From Lachnospiraceae bacterium (GTDB lineage Bacteria; Bacillota; Clostridia; Lachnospirales; Lachnospiraceae), in NCBI GenBank assembly GCA_022799355.1, contig JAAWOG010000002.1:1-64000 (forward strand): a DNA stretch of 64,000 bases. Direction: 5' to 3'. Positions 37,810 through 46,068 of this stretch are shown one piece after another; the stretch's first letter is position 1; every line of letters begins with the position of its first letter. The notes beneath the pieces are model-generated. The model was not told the origin of the DNA and did no database searches. It saw nothing but the letters and a program-made list of their open reading frames with translations. Both the position numbers and the translations under genes were made by a program.

Positions 37810-40230
37810 TCATGATTGGAGGGATATCCAGGCATCCAGTTCCTTTCCGTAAGCATACCAGTCGGGAGGAACCTCTTTCAGCCTCATAATATCCTTTCCG
37901 CTTCTGCCGTGGAGCGCCGCCGCCTTTTCAGCGATTCTGTCGATCTCTCTGGGCGTAAAATAGGTAAATGCCATACGCAGTTCCGGCAGAAGTTCCATAA
38001 ATTCCGCGCTTTCCGTCTGCTGCAGAAAGGTATCCAGCATATTCAGGATCTGCCCGCCGATAAAAATGAGATCCCTTGCGGAAAAGAACAGCCCGCGGAA
38101 AAACAGAGCGGTTTTTTTCATCTGTTCCTTTGTGCCCTGTACATAACCGAGACAGGCGCGCTCCACCGCAGTCCCGTCCTCTCTGCCGCCGCCGTAGAGA
38201 ATACCATGGATGCAGCCGTCTAAACCTGCCTGAATCTGCGTATTTTGCTGCATCTGAAGCAGTATATCAAAAAATTCTTCCTGTGCTTCTTCCTTTGTAA
38301 GCTGATAGAGCAGTTTTACGGCATCCATACATTTTCCAAGATCTTCCTCTTTCACGGTAGCCATGGATGGCAGCAGAGAGATCAGCTTTCTAATCGTAAG
38401 CTGCATCAGCAGATCAAGATCCAGTTTTGACTGATAGAGAGAACTGAGTTCCCGCATCATTTTCAGGTGGGAGAGGGCGTCTGCGAGGGAATAGAAATCG
38501 GTGTCCTGCCGTATCAGCATCTGCGCCCTGTCATAAACACTCTGAAGCTGTTCTTTTAATCCCATCTCAAAGACTTTTGTGAGAAGGATGGCACATGCCC
38601 CGGCGCCGATCTCCTTTTTCAGCTCTTCTTTTACCAGAGTGCCGGACGCCTCCTCTATGGTGGCGCCGTAAACGGAAACGTCAATCAGAGCGGCGTTTAC
38701 CTGTGTGCTCCACTTATACCGCCAGATTTCCCGGATCAGATTACGGTCTTTTAGCTGCTGCAGGTTCGGGCCTTTGATCCGTCTGGCATAACAGGTATTT
38801 AAAAAAAGCATTCGGTGAAAAAAGCAGCTCTCCCTTCGATGCCTGTCGGAGGAAAACAGAGACAATGTAGCTTCCGCTTCTATCGTGGAACCGGTTTTTA
38901 AAGAAAATTGTCTGCACTGGGTTTCAAAATCCCGGACGATGGGCGGAACCATGGCCTGGTCACAGAGTTTTCCAATGGCACTGCCGGTCATGTTTTTCCG
39001 AAGAATCTGCATCGGCGTATCCGTGGCAATCGTATATTCTCCTTTGACATAGGAAGATAATACCGCATCAAAAAGCTCATAAGCGCCGGGCTGGATTTTT
39101 CCCCGCAGGGAAGAAAGGCCGTCCGCCATCTGTACGGCGCAGATTTCATCGTAGGTGGAAAGATTGCCTTCTTTTTTCCGAACTTCCTTTCCGCATCTGA
39201 CTAAAAAATCAAGGACGGTCAGCCGATAGCAGTTATCGGGCTCTTCCGAAAACCGCTCCCATACCTTTTGATAAAAAGCAGGATAAGGCATACCGCTTGC
39301 ATAACCGTTTAATGCATCCGTTGCTTCCATGGAATAGGGCATCAGGTAGACATTCTGATTCTGACTTTTGATTTTTTTCCGCGTTTTTCGATCTGTCTGC
39401 CGGGATTCGGAAACTTCCTGCAAAAGTACGGAAAGAGCAGGCGTATGAAAACCGCCTGTTACCGCTAAAATGCGCAGAGGGGTATCGGCGCTTTTTCTGA
39501 TTTCCGACAGTTTTTCTTTCACCCCGGAGGATAACTCGGTCCCGGAAAAATTTCCTGCTGCCGTCTGCAGGATTACATCCGCCATATGGGCTTCTCTGGC
39601 GAGAGAACCCTCGTCGCGGATCACATCTTCCGGTGTATTCTCCCGGACCTGCCTGCAGTAGAGTAAAAGATCGGAAAACCAGACGTCACTGTCCTTATAA
39701 ATGCCGCCGATCTCAAAATATTTTTCCCAGAATTCATCAAAACTCCGTAGATTTGCCTTTTCACACAGCCTTTTTACAAAAGCGTTTCGTGATAACAGAT
39801 GATCGTCATTATAATTATTTTTTTCTTCTTTTTTCCGAAGCCCCGCTCCTTCCTTTGAAGCGGCAAGGATATTGCCATAGGAGAGATCCATAAAGGAGGC
39901 GGACAGTCCAAGTTCATCCGCGGCCTTCAGGGCGGAAAGCTCCGGCGAATAATCCAGAAAAGGGTAATAACACTTGTAGTGTTCTTTTTCTTCGGAGAGC
40001 TGTCCTGCCTTGTCATAGTAGGAATAGTAAACAGCAAAGGGAGCCTGTGTATCCTGATGCACCATAATGGGAATCAGTTCGTTTGCATTCTCAGGCCCCT
40101 CGATCAAAACCACCGAGGGACGGTATGCTTCGATTACTTTTCTGACATGAAAGGAACAGGCGGGACTGTGATGCCTGACAGGAAGCAGTACTATTTCAGC
40201 CATTTCCTTGCTTCGTAATATTTTTTCCAT
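37810..40230 (-). CDS. DUF5682 family protein (YehM-like)
   Basis: An 806-residue protein, probably cytoplasmic, matching the family that includes E. coli YehM. The N-terminus has LLPVRHHSPACSFHVRKVIEAYRPSVVLIEGP (about 16-48), and a second conserved motif VTGGFHTPALS lies near 252-262. The spaced His and Glu residues in these two motifs look like a possible metal site, resembling TraB/EreA-like proteins; that is inference. The start at 40230 overlaps the end of the MoxR gene by 40 bases and has an AGAAGGTGG ribosome site; an ATG at 40203 is an alternative. Confidence 0.82.
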   Translation of the reverse strand: MEKILRSKEMAEIVLLPVRHHSPACSFHVRKVIEAYRPSVVLIEGPENANELIPIMVHQDTQAPFAVYYSYYDKAGQLSEEKEHYKCYYPFLDYSPELSALKAADELGLSASFMDLSYGNILAASKEGAGLRKKEEKNNYNDDHLLSRNAFVKRLCEKANLRSFDEFWEKYFEIGGIYKDSDVWFSDLLLYCRQVRENTPEDVIRDEGSLAREAHMADVILQTAAGNFSGTELSSGVKEKLSEIRKSADTPLRILAVTGGFHTPALSVLLQEVSESRQTDRKTRKKIKSQNQNVYLMPYSMEATDALNGYASGMPYPAFYQKVWERFSEEPDNCYRLTVLDFLVRCGKEVRKKEGNLSTYDEICAVQMADGLSSLRGKIQPGAYELFDAVLSSYVKGEYTIATDTPMQILRKNMTGSAIGKLCDQAMVPPIVRDFETQCRQFSLKTGSTIEAEATLSLFSSDRHRRESCFFHRMLFLNTCYARRIKGPNLQQLKDRNLIREIWRYKWSTQVNAALIDVSVYGATIEEASGTLVKEELKKEIGAGACAILLTKVFEMGLKEQLQSVYDRAQMLIRQDTDFYSLADALSHLKMMRELSSLYQSKLDLDLLMQLTIRKLISLLPSMATVKEEDLGKCMDAVKLLYQLTKEEAQEEFFDILLQMQQNTQIQAGLDGCIHGILYGGGREDGTAVERACLGYVQGTKEQMKKTALFFRGLFFSARDLIFIGGQILNMLDTFLQQTESAEFMELLPELRMAFTYFTPREIDRIAEKAAALHGRSGKDIMRLKEVPPDWYAYGKELDAWISLQS

Positions 40231-41300
40231 AACCCACCTTCTTTGCTGCTCTTGTCTTTTATAATTGTGGAGAAATATTCTCTTACTTTTCCGAGGTCGT
40301 CTCTGTTTTCTTTGGAGATGGCGCCTACCAGGTTCTGTACGAGGCAGTCCAAATCAAAGGTGCCGTCCGCGTAATAATAACCGGAGATCATGGTCTGGTA
40401 ATAGACGGACACAGCCTCTGCGGTACTCATGACAGCGGAAGGCTTATCGATCCGGTGGCCGTAGGAAGAGATGCCTTCCCGCAGTTCATGGTAGGTGGAT
40501 GCGAGCAGTTCCGCGGCCTCTTCATCCGGTGTCATATCGATACCGTTTTCTTTAGCCAGTTCGCCGACTTCGTTCAGGATGATCTGCTTTTCCAGGGAAA
40601 CTTCCCTTACCGGCATAACCGTTTCAAAGTTAAAACGCCTTTTCAGAGCGCTGCTCATCTCGTTGACGCCCTTATCTCTGGTGTTTGCGGTACCGATCAC
40701 ATTGAAACCGGGTTTTGCGAATAAAAATCCGTCATCTCCGAGCTCCGGTACATTGAGCACCTTATCGCTCAACACACTGATCAGGGAGTCCTGGATTTCA
40801 GCGGGGGTTCTCGTGATTTCTTCAAAACGGGTTAAAATGCCCCGCTCCATCCCTACATAGAGAGGGGAAGGAACAAGAGCTTCCCGGCCAGGTCCCTTTG
40901 CCAACAGCAGAGCGTAGTTCCAGGAATATTTTATCATATCCTCGGTGGTACCTGCGGTGCCCTGGATCGTATTGGTGCTGACGCCGCTGATGGCAGCGGA
41001 GAGAAGTTCGGAGAGCATGGTCTTTGCCGTACCAGGTTCCCCTACCAGCATCAGTCCTCTGTTCCCTGCCAGTGTGATAATGCACCGTTCGATCAGGGCA
41101 TCGTTTCCAAAATATTTTTTTCGGATGGAAATATTTTCACCCTGGTATGTAAGGGGGTTGGGGCTTCCCAGAATAAAGGTGCGGACAGCCTGCGGCGAAA
41201 GGCGCCAGTTCCCGGGCTTTTTTGCGGTGTCGGCGGCTTCAAGCGCCATAAGCTCCTTCTGATAACGTATCTCTACGGGTGGTTTAATACTCTCTTTCAA
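40191..41300 (-). CDS. MoxR-family AAA+ ATPase (YehL-like)
   Basis: A 369-residue AAA+ ATPase of the MoxR group. It shows Walker A GEPGTAKT (about 105-112), a Walker B-like segment ILTRFEEI, sensor 1 NVIGTANTRD and an arginine-finger region SSALKRRFNFE. The C-terminal helical lid includes SYGHRIDKPSAVMST. MoxR ATPases act as chaperones for maturation of complexes or insertion of cofactors, usually with a vWA partner. Translation starts at TTG behind a strong GGAGGAAAAGCC site. It is the first gene of the cluster and overlaps the DUF5682 gene. Length and order match E. coli yehL-yehM. Confidence 0.9.
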   Translation of the reverse strand: MKESIKPPVEIRYQKELMALEAADTAKKPGNWRLSPQAVRTFILGSPNPLTYQGENISIRKKYFGNDALIERCIITLAGNRGLMLVGEPGTAKTMLSELLSAAISGVSTNTIQGTAGTTEDMIKYSWNYALLLAKGPGREALVPSPLYVGMERGILTRFEEITRTPAEIQDSLISVLSDKVLNVPELGDDGFLFAKPGFNVIGTANTRDKGVNEMSSALKRRFNFETVMPVREVSLEKQIILNEVGELAKENGIDMTPDEEAAELLASTYHELREGISSYGHRIDKPSAVMSTAEAVSVYYQTMISGYYYADGTFDLDCLVQNLVGAISKENRDDLGKVREYFSTIIKDKSSKEGGLWKKYYEARKWLK

Positions 41301-41379
41301 GGCTTTTCCTCCATTGTTGATAAATTGAAGATCAAACTGTAATAATTATGATATAAGTATACACACAAAAGGAGAATAT

Positions 41380-41408
41380 TTGAATAGTAAAGGGAAAATA
41401 TTTATGCT
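41380..41408 (+). promoter_or_regulatory. Likely promoter of deoD
   Basis: TTGAAT (41380-41385), 17 bases, TATGCT (41403-41408), about 90 bases ahead of the gene. It lies in the divergent gap shared with the MoxR gene, for which I saw no convincing promoter. Confidence 0.5.
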
Positions 41409-41495
41409 ATATTGATAGAAGGAGCATTATTGTCCGCTCCGTAGTCGGAAACAGGAAAAAACAGAGAAAATTGGATTTTAACAGGAGGAAATGAT

Positions 41496-42212
41496 ATGGA
41501 GAAAAATTACACACCGACACCCCATAACGAAGCAAAATACGGGGAGATCGCAAAGACGGTACTGATGCCGGGCGATCCGCTCAGGGCGAAATTTATCGCG
41601 GAGACATGGCTGGAAAATCCGGTTTGTTTTAACAAGGTAAGAAATATGCTCGGATATACCGGAACTTATAAGGGAAAAGAAGTTTCCGTTATGGGGAGCG
41701 GTATGGGGATGCCTTCTATTGCGCTTTATTCTTATGAACTTTATCATTTCTACGGAGTGGAAAATATCATAAGAGTCGGCAGTGCGGGCGCTTTGCAGGA
41801 AGGCATGAAATTAAAAGATCTGGTGATCGCTATGGGTGCATGTACGGATTCCGCCTATGCCGGACAGCTTAACGTGCCGGGAAATTTTGCTCCGATTGCC
41901 GATTATGATCTGCTGGAAAAGGCAGTGCTTGCGGCAAGAGAGAAAAATGTCAGTGTGAAGGTAGGAAATGTCCTTTCAGCCGATGCGTTCTACAACTTTG
42001 ATACCGGGCGTACAAAGAGATGGGCGGATGCGGGCGTCCTCGCGGTGGAGATGGAGTCAGCGGCGCTTTATATAAACGCGGTGCAGGCAAAGAAAAAAGC
42101 GCTCAGCCTTCTGAGTATTTCCGATCATGTGTTTACGGGAGAGGAACTGACGGCAGAAGAGCGGCAGCTTGAATTTAAGAACATGATAGAGGTAGCGCTC
42201 GAGATAGCCTGA
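41496..42212 (+). CDS. deoD: Purine-nucleoside phosphorylase, DeoD type
   Basis: A 238-residue cytoplasmic enzyme that splits purine nucleosides with phosphate into base and ribose-1-phosphate (hexameric DeoD type). It shows LMPGDPLRAKFIAE (about 24-37), GSGMGMPSIALYSYELY, RVGSAGALQ and the C-terminal active-site region VEMESAALY, then SDHVFTGEE (Asp of the SD pair is the general acid). Length and motifs are standard. The ATG follows AGGAGG. It is a single gene, with a 62-base gap before the next gene. Confidence 0.95.
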   Translation: MEKNYTPTPHNEAKYGEIAKTVLMPGDPLRAKFIAETWLENPVCFNKVRNMLGYTGTYKGKEVSVMGSGMGMPSIALYSYELYHFYGVENIIRVGSAGALQEGMKLKDLVIAMGACTDSAYAGQLNVPGNFAPIADYDLLEKAVLAAREKNVSVKVGNVLSADAFYNFDTGRTKRWADAGVLAVEMESAALYINAVQAKKKALSLLSISDHVFTGEELTAEERQLEFKNMIEVALEIA

Positions 42213-42274
42213 TCCGGCGTCTTTATTCAGATATATAAAAAATAAATAATATATTATCAGAAAGAAAAACTGTT

Positions 42275-42895
42275 ATGTTATCATTAGGTATGCGGAGAGA
42301 CTTTATCATATTTGTAACGGGAATATTGATGCTGGCATTGTGTCTTATATTCTGTAAACCCGGGAAAAGAACAAAATACCGTTTTATCCGTCTCTCCGCA
42401 GGAAACCTGCTGATCCATCTGATGGACGGGCTGATAACTTTTGTGAATACGCCGGATTTAAAAAGAGAATGGAATCCGCTTGTCAGAATATGGGGATTTG
42501 GCTGGGAAGCACTTTTTGCGGCAAATCTGATCGGTTTTGTTTTTATTGTGCTTGCCACCTGGTATTTCGGGAAGTATGAACATATAAGCATTCCCTCGAA
42601 GAATATGTTTGATTATTATATGAAACTGTTTTACGGGGAAAACTATAAACCCATCTGGGTACTGTATAAGCACTCCAAAAACTGGAAATCCCAGTTTGCG
42701 CTGATCGGGTATGCCTGTTACTGGGGGGTTACGATCGGAGCGCTGTTTCCTGTGATCGGATGGATATGGGATATGCTGGATGTGGATATACCCTGGTGGC
42801 ACAGCGCGTACTTAAGTATGGGAGTGGGTGTTGTCATCGCACTTTATCAGTGCTGTGTCTGGACAAGAGAAGGGTATCTGAAGGGGAGAGAATGA
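42275..42895 (+). CDS. Hypothetical polytopic membrane protein
   Basis: A 206-residue membrane protein that I do not recognise. Hydrophobic segments lie at about 9-27, 73-95, 139-163 and 172-192. The middle cytoplasmic or external part contains several Trp, Tyr and Lys residues (WVLYKHSKNWKSQ). There is no signal peptidase site or catalytic motif. The ribosome site is weak (AGAAAGA). It is followed by the convergent histidine kinase gene. Confidence 0.6.
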   Translation: MLSLGMRRDFIIFVTGILMLALCLIFCKPGKRTKYRFIRLSAGNLLIHLMDGLITFVNTPDLKREWNPLVRIWGFGWEALFAANLIGFVFIVLATWYFGKYEHISIPSKNMFDYYMKLFYGENYKPIWVLYKHSKNWKSQFALIGYACYWGVTIGALFPVIGWIWDMLDVDIPWWHSAYLSMGVGVVIALYQCCVWTREGYLKGRE

Positions 42896-42959
42896 AAAAC
42901 AGGAGCATTTTATGTTCCTCCCGGCGTCCGATAATGTGAAGAAAATGGCATTGTTTCTC

Positions 42960-44198
42960 TTACCATAAGTTCTTTAGCGGCTCCGGCAGATACAAAAACA
43001 GTTCAAACACATGGCCGGCGGAAGTTACTTCAAGGCTGCCCTGATATTGTTTTACAATTTCCTCCATACTGCGAAGTCCATAGCCATGGTTTGCGGAATC
43101 GGATTTTGTGGTGGAGGGAAGGGGGCTTCCCGTGTTTAATAACAGCGAGGCGGGATTTTTTACGGACAGCGCTAGAATTCCTTTCTGATGGCAGGCAGTT
43201 ATTTCGATAAAACGCTTTTCCTTTGGAAAAGTACAACAGCTCTCTATGGCATTGTCCAAAGCATTGGCAAACAGAACGCAGATATCAGCGCTCTGAAAGG
43301 GGAGCTGCTCAGGGATATCCAGTTTCAGGCGCAGCGAAATATTCTCCTCCCGCATCAGAGGCTCTTTTACGGACAAGACGGCATTCACCGTCTGATCACC
43401 GCAGTAATCCATTTTCTGTGTCAGTCCGGGACTTTCCAGGAGATGGGTAATATAATTTTCTTTCTCTTCCGGGGGAAGATACAGGATCGTGTGCAGATGG
43501 TTGGAGAGATCATGCTTCAGGCGCCGGATCTCAAAATGCTGTTGTTTCATGGAGTCATAGTAATTCCGGTTCATCTCCGCATGGAGGCTCTGCCTTTCCA
43601 GCTTTTGCTGTCTTGATAAAACGGCGATTGCCCAAAGAAGCCCGATAAAGGAAAGCAGGGAGAGAAAAAGCAGGGTACTGTACAGGCATAAAAGCCAGCG
43701 GGGCTCCCGGGATTCGATGGGAGGAATCAGGACGATACTGAAAACGATGCCGCTCGGGGCAAGTGTCAGAAACAGCATCAGACGCCAAAGAGAATTTCCC
43801 AGTTCCGTCTCTCTCTCAGGTCCCTTAAAGCGTACAAGCAGATAAAGCAATACGGAAAAAAGGGAGCGCAGCAGAACCATACTGCTGATGGTACCATAAG
43901 TTTTCAGGATATTGTCAAGGAATGCGTTCCATGCAAATACGGTGCTGGCAAGCATCAGGGAGACAGCGAATTTTTTTGCCCGGCTGTCGGTGCAGGCGTA
44001 TTGGATTCCTGCAAGGTAAACAAGAAAAGTCGGGGGAAGATTGTCCCAGTCCCCGATAAAAATGATCATGGAGACCATCAGAAAACTGATAAAAATCAGG
44101 ACTAAATGGGCGAAAAAAGACCTTTTTACCGAAAAAAGCCTTCTGATCATAAGGTAATGAAAAATGACGGCAGGTATCTCAAAAAATAGAACAAGCAT
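42960..44198 (-). CDS. GHKL sensor histidine kinase (AgrC-like)
   Basis: A 412-residue membrane kinase. The N-terminal half has six predicted transmembrane segments (to about residue 190). The kinase part has the H-box RRLKHDLSNHLHTI, an N-box ALDNAIESC and a G-box NHGYGLRSMEE, as in AgrC/GHKL kinases that sense peptides or envelope signals. The frame is open 43 codons further, but ATG 44198 has a good GGAG site and the family start is hydrophobic. It follows its response regulator with a gap of 16 bases. The signal is unknown; the divergent ABC transporter is a likely target. Confidence 0.88.
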   Translation of the reverse strand: MLVLFFEIPAVIFHYLMIRRLFSVKRSFFAHLVLIFISFLMVSMIIFIGDWDNLPPTFLVYLAGIQYACTDSRAKKFAVSLMLASTVFAWNAFLDNILKTYGTISSMVLLRSLFSVLLYLLVRFKGPERETELGNSLWRLMLFLTLAPSGIVFSIVLIPPIESREPRWLLCLYSTLLFLSLLSFIGLLWAIAVLSRQQKLERQSLHAEMNRNYYDSMKQQHFEIRRLKHDLSNHLHTILYLPPEEKENYITHLLESPGLTQKMDYCGDQTVNAVLSVKEPLMREENISLRLKLDIPEQLPFQSADICVLFANALDNAIESCCTFPKEKRFIEITACHQKGILALSVKNPASLLLNTGSPLPSTTKSDSANHGYGLRSMEEIVKQYQGSLEVTSAGHVFELFLYLPEPLKNLW

Positions 44199-44214
44199 GC
44201 GGACTCTCCTAAAT

Positions 44215-44967
44215 TCAGTCTTTCCGGCATGTTTCATGAAGGCCGGCAGAATAAGCGGATAAAAGCGCTTTTGCCAGTTTTTCCGAAACTTCTTTTTTGC
44301 AGCTCCTGCTGACAGGGAGCTTTTCACAGGCGGGATTGTCTATCACCACATAATCTTTTCCCAGAAAAGTCACCTTATCACTGTTTACAAGATATCGTTG
44401 ATGGATGCGGATAAAGTTTTTCTGCAGCTGCTGTTCTATCTCATGTAATCTGCCGTAAAAAGTATAGTTCTTTACGGCGGTGACAAGGTTGATATACCTG
44501 CGGTCGCTGTAAAAGTACAGAATATCGCTGCAGGGAAGGCGGTAGATGCCGTCCGTGTTTTTCAGTACAAAATACTGTTTGTCCTGCGCCGAAAGTGCCT
44601 TTTTCGCGCGCAGCAGGACCTCTTTCAGTCTTTCGGAGGATGCCGGTTTTACCAGATAATCCAGTGCATCCACCTGATAGCCGTCAAACACATAATCCGT
44701 ATATCCGGTGACAAAGACAAGCAGAAGGCTGCTGCCGGAAAGCCGTATCTTTTTAGCCGCATCCATTCCGTTTTCTTTTCCCATCTCCACATCCAGAAAC
44801 AGAAGGTCCACTTCGCCGGGATGGGCAGTGATCCAGTTTGTGCAGGTTTGCCCGTTTGAAAATTCATAGACAATCTCATCTTCCGTTTCATCCATAATCT
44901 TTTCAAGCTGTATTCGGAGCGCGTCCCTTGCGCTCTCTTCATCGTCACAGATTGCGATACGAAGCAT
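44215..44967 (-). CDS. LytTR-family response regulator
   Basis: A 250-residue regulator with a receiver domain at the N-terminus (acidic residues in AICDDEE, phospho-acceptor Asp in LLFLDVEMG, Lys in YLVKPAS) and a C-terminal LytTR DNA-binding domain (about 135-235; FIRIHQRYLVN). Such regulators bind pairs of 9-bp direct repeats. The start ATG 44967 was chosen over a frame open for another 17 codons because it opens directly with MLRIAICDDEE. It is transcribed with the kinase gene. Confidence 0.92.
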   Translation of the reverse strand: MLRIAICDDEESARDALRIQLEKIMDETEDEIVYEFSNGQTCTNWITAHPGEVDLLFLDVEMGKENGMDAAKKIRLSGSSLLLVFVTGYTDYVFDGYQVDALDYLVKPASSERLKEVLLRAKKALSAQDKQYFVLKNTDGIYRLPCSDILYFYSDRRYINLVTAVKNYTFYGRLHEIEQQLQKNFIRIHQRYLVNSDKVTFLGKDYVVIDNPACEKLPVSRSCKKEVSEKLAKALLSAYSAGLHETCRKD

Positions 44968-45111
44968 TTCTGGTATGGTTCCTTTCCGGTTTTGTTTTAT
45001 CCGGCGGTCGGAATGCAAAGCAAAATATGCCTCCTGCGTACGCCGGATCCGTATTTATTATGCAATATTTTCAGGATATTTAGCAAGTATCTGTCCATAT
45101 TTCCATTTCCA

Positions 45112-45141
45112 AACTTTACACGGTACGTACCGAACTTTACA
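45112..45141. promoter_or_regulatory. Putative LytTR binding site (two 9-bp direct repeats)
   Basis: AACTTTACA occurs exactly twice, at 45112-45120 and 45133-45141, separated by 12 bases, the spacing known for LytTR regulators. A one-mismatch copy (AACTTGACA) lies at 45183-45191. The site sits between the divergent regulator and ABC transporter genes. Confidence 0.7.
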
Positions 45142-45216
45142 TTTTTCGCAAAAGCATTCCGAATATGACACGAAACGAGCAAAACTTGACAGAGCAAAAT
45201 CCGGCTGCAGGAGAAT

Positions 45217-45246
45217 TTGATAAACTGACATCAGAATATTTTATAA
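45217..45246 (+). promoter_or_regulatory. Possible promoter of the ABC transporter operon
   Basis: TTGATA (45217-45222), 18 bases, TTATAA (45241-45246), about 75 bases downstream of the second LytTR repeat. Match is moderate. Confidence 0.4.
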
Positions 45247-45270
45247 CAAAATTCGGAGAGGAGATTTATT

Positions 45271-46023
45271 ATGCTGGAAGTTAAAAATCTGTACAAATCA
45301 TATGAAACATCCAAAACCCGTTATCCTGTTTTAAAGGGCGTCAGTTTCCATGTGGAACAGGGGGAGTTTGTAGCCGTCATGGGATCATCAGGTTCAGGCA
45401 AGAGTACGCTGCTGAACTGTATTTCCTGTTATATTCCCTATGAGAAAGGAAATATCCTGCTGGGAGAACAGGACCTGGGGGTACTGGATAAAGAGGGACT
45501 GGCAAAAGTCAGAAATGAAAAACTCGGTTTTGTATTCCAGGATTTTATGCTGCTTGACGGGCTCTCTGTCAAAGAGAATATTCTGATCCCCAGAATTATC
45601 CGGGAAAAAGCGGATAAACAGGCGGAGGATTATGCGGATCAATTGATGGTACTGTTCGGGATTACCCATATAAAGGATAAATATCCCGCCGATATCTCCG
45701 GCGGGGAAAGGCAGAGAACCGCCGTGGCAAGAAGCCTGATCAATAATCCGCTGCTTATTTTAGCAGATGAGCCGACCGGAAACCTGGACAGCAAATCGAG
45801 CCGGGCGGTAATAGAAGCTTTTGAAAAAGCAAAAACGGAAATGAACTCTACTATTTTGATGGTGACGCATGACAGTTTTTCCGCGTCTTTTTGCGACAGA
45901 GTTATTTTATTAAAGGATGGCATGATTTATAAGCAGCTTGACAGGATCGGAAGCCAAAACAGCTTTCAGGGCTATCTGCTGGATACGATCAAGGAGATGG
46001 GTGAAGCGGATCAGGCGGGATAA
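45271..46023 (+). CDS. ABC transporter ATP-binding protein (MacB/BceA-like)
   Basis: A 250-residue ATPase with Walker A GSSGSGKST (about 36-44), Q-loop VFQDFML, signature SGGERQRTA and Walker B LLILADEPTGNLD. It energises the permease encoded next. The type (LolD/MacB/BceA) is usual for exporters or peptide-sensing transporters driven by two-component systems. The ATG follows GGAGAGGAG. It forms an operon with the permease (45-base gap). Confidence 0.95.
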   Translation: MLEVKNLYKSYETSKTRYPVLKGVSFHVEQGEFVAVMGSSGSGKSTLLNCISCYIPYEKGNILLGEQDLGVLDKEGLAKVRNEKLGFVFQDFMLLDGLSVKENILIPRIIREKADKQAEDYADQLMVLFGITHIKDKYPADISGGERQRTAVARSLINNPLLILADEPTGNLDSKSSRAVIEAFEKAKTEMNSTILMVTHDSFSASFCDRVILLKDGMIYKQLDRIGSQNSFQGYLLDTIKEMGEADQAG

Positions 46024-46068
46024 GGAAAAGTCTTTTATGTAAGATGGAGAGAAAGTGAGGCGGACAAA

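Noticed and set aside
42896..42959. A small hairpin (AGGAGCA / TGTTCCT) considered as a terminator.
   Set aside because: The stem is short, with a mismatch and no T run, so support is too weak to call.
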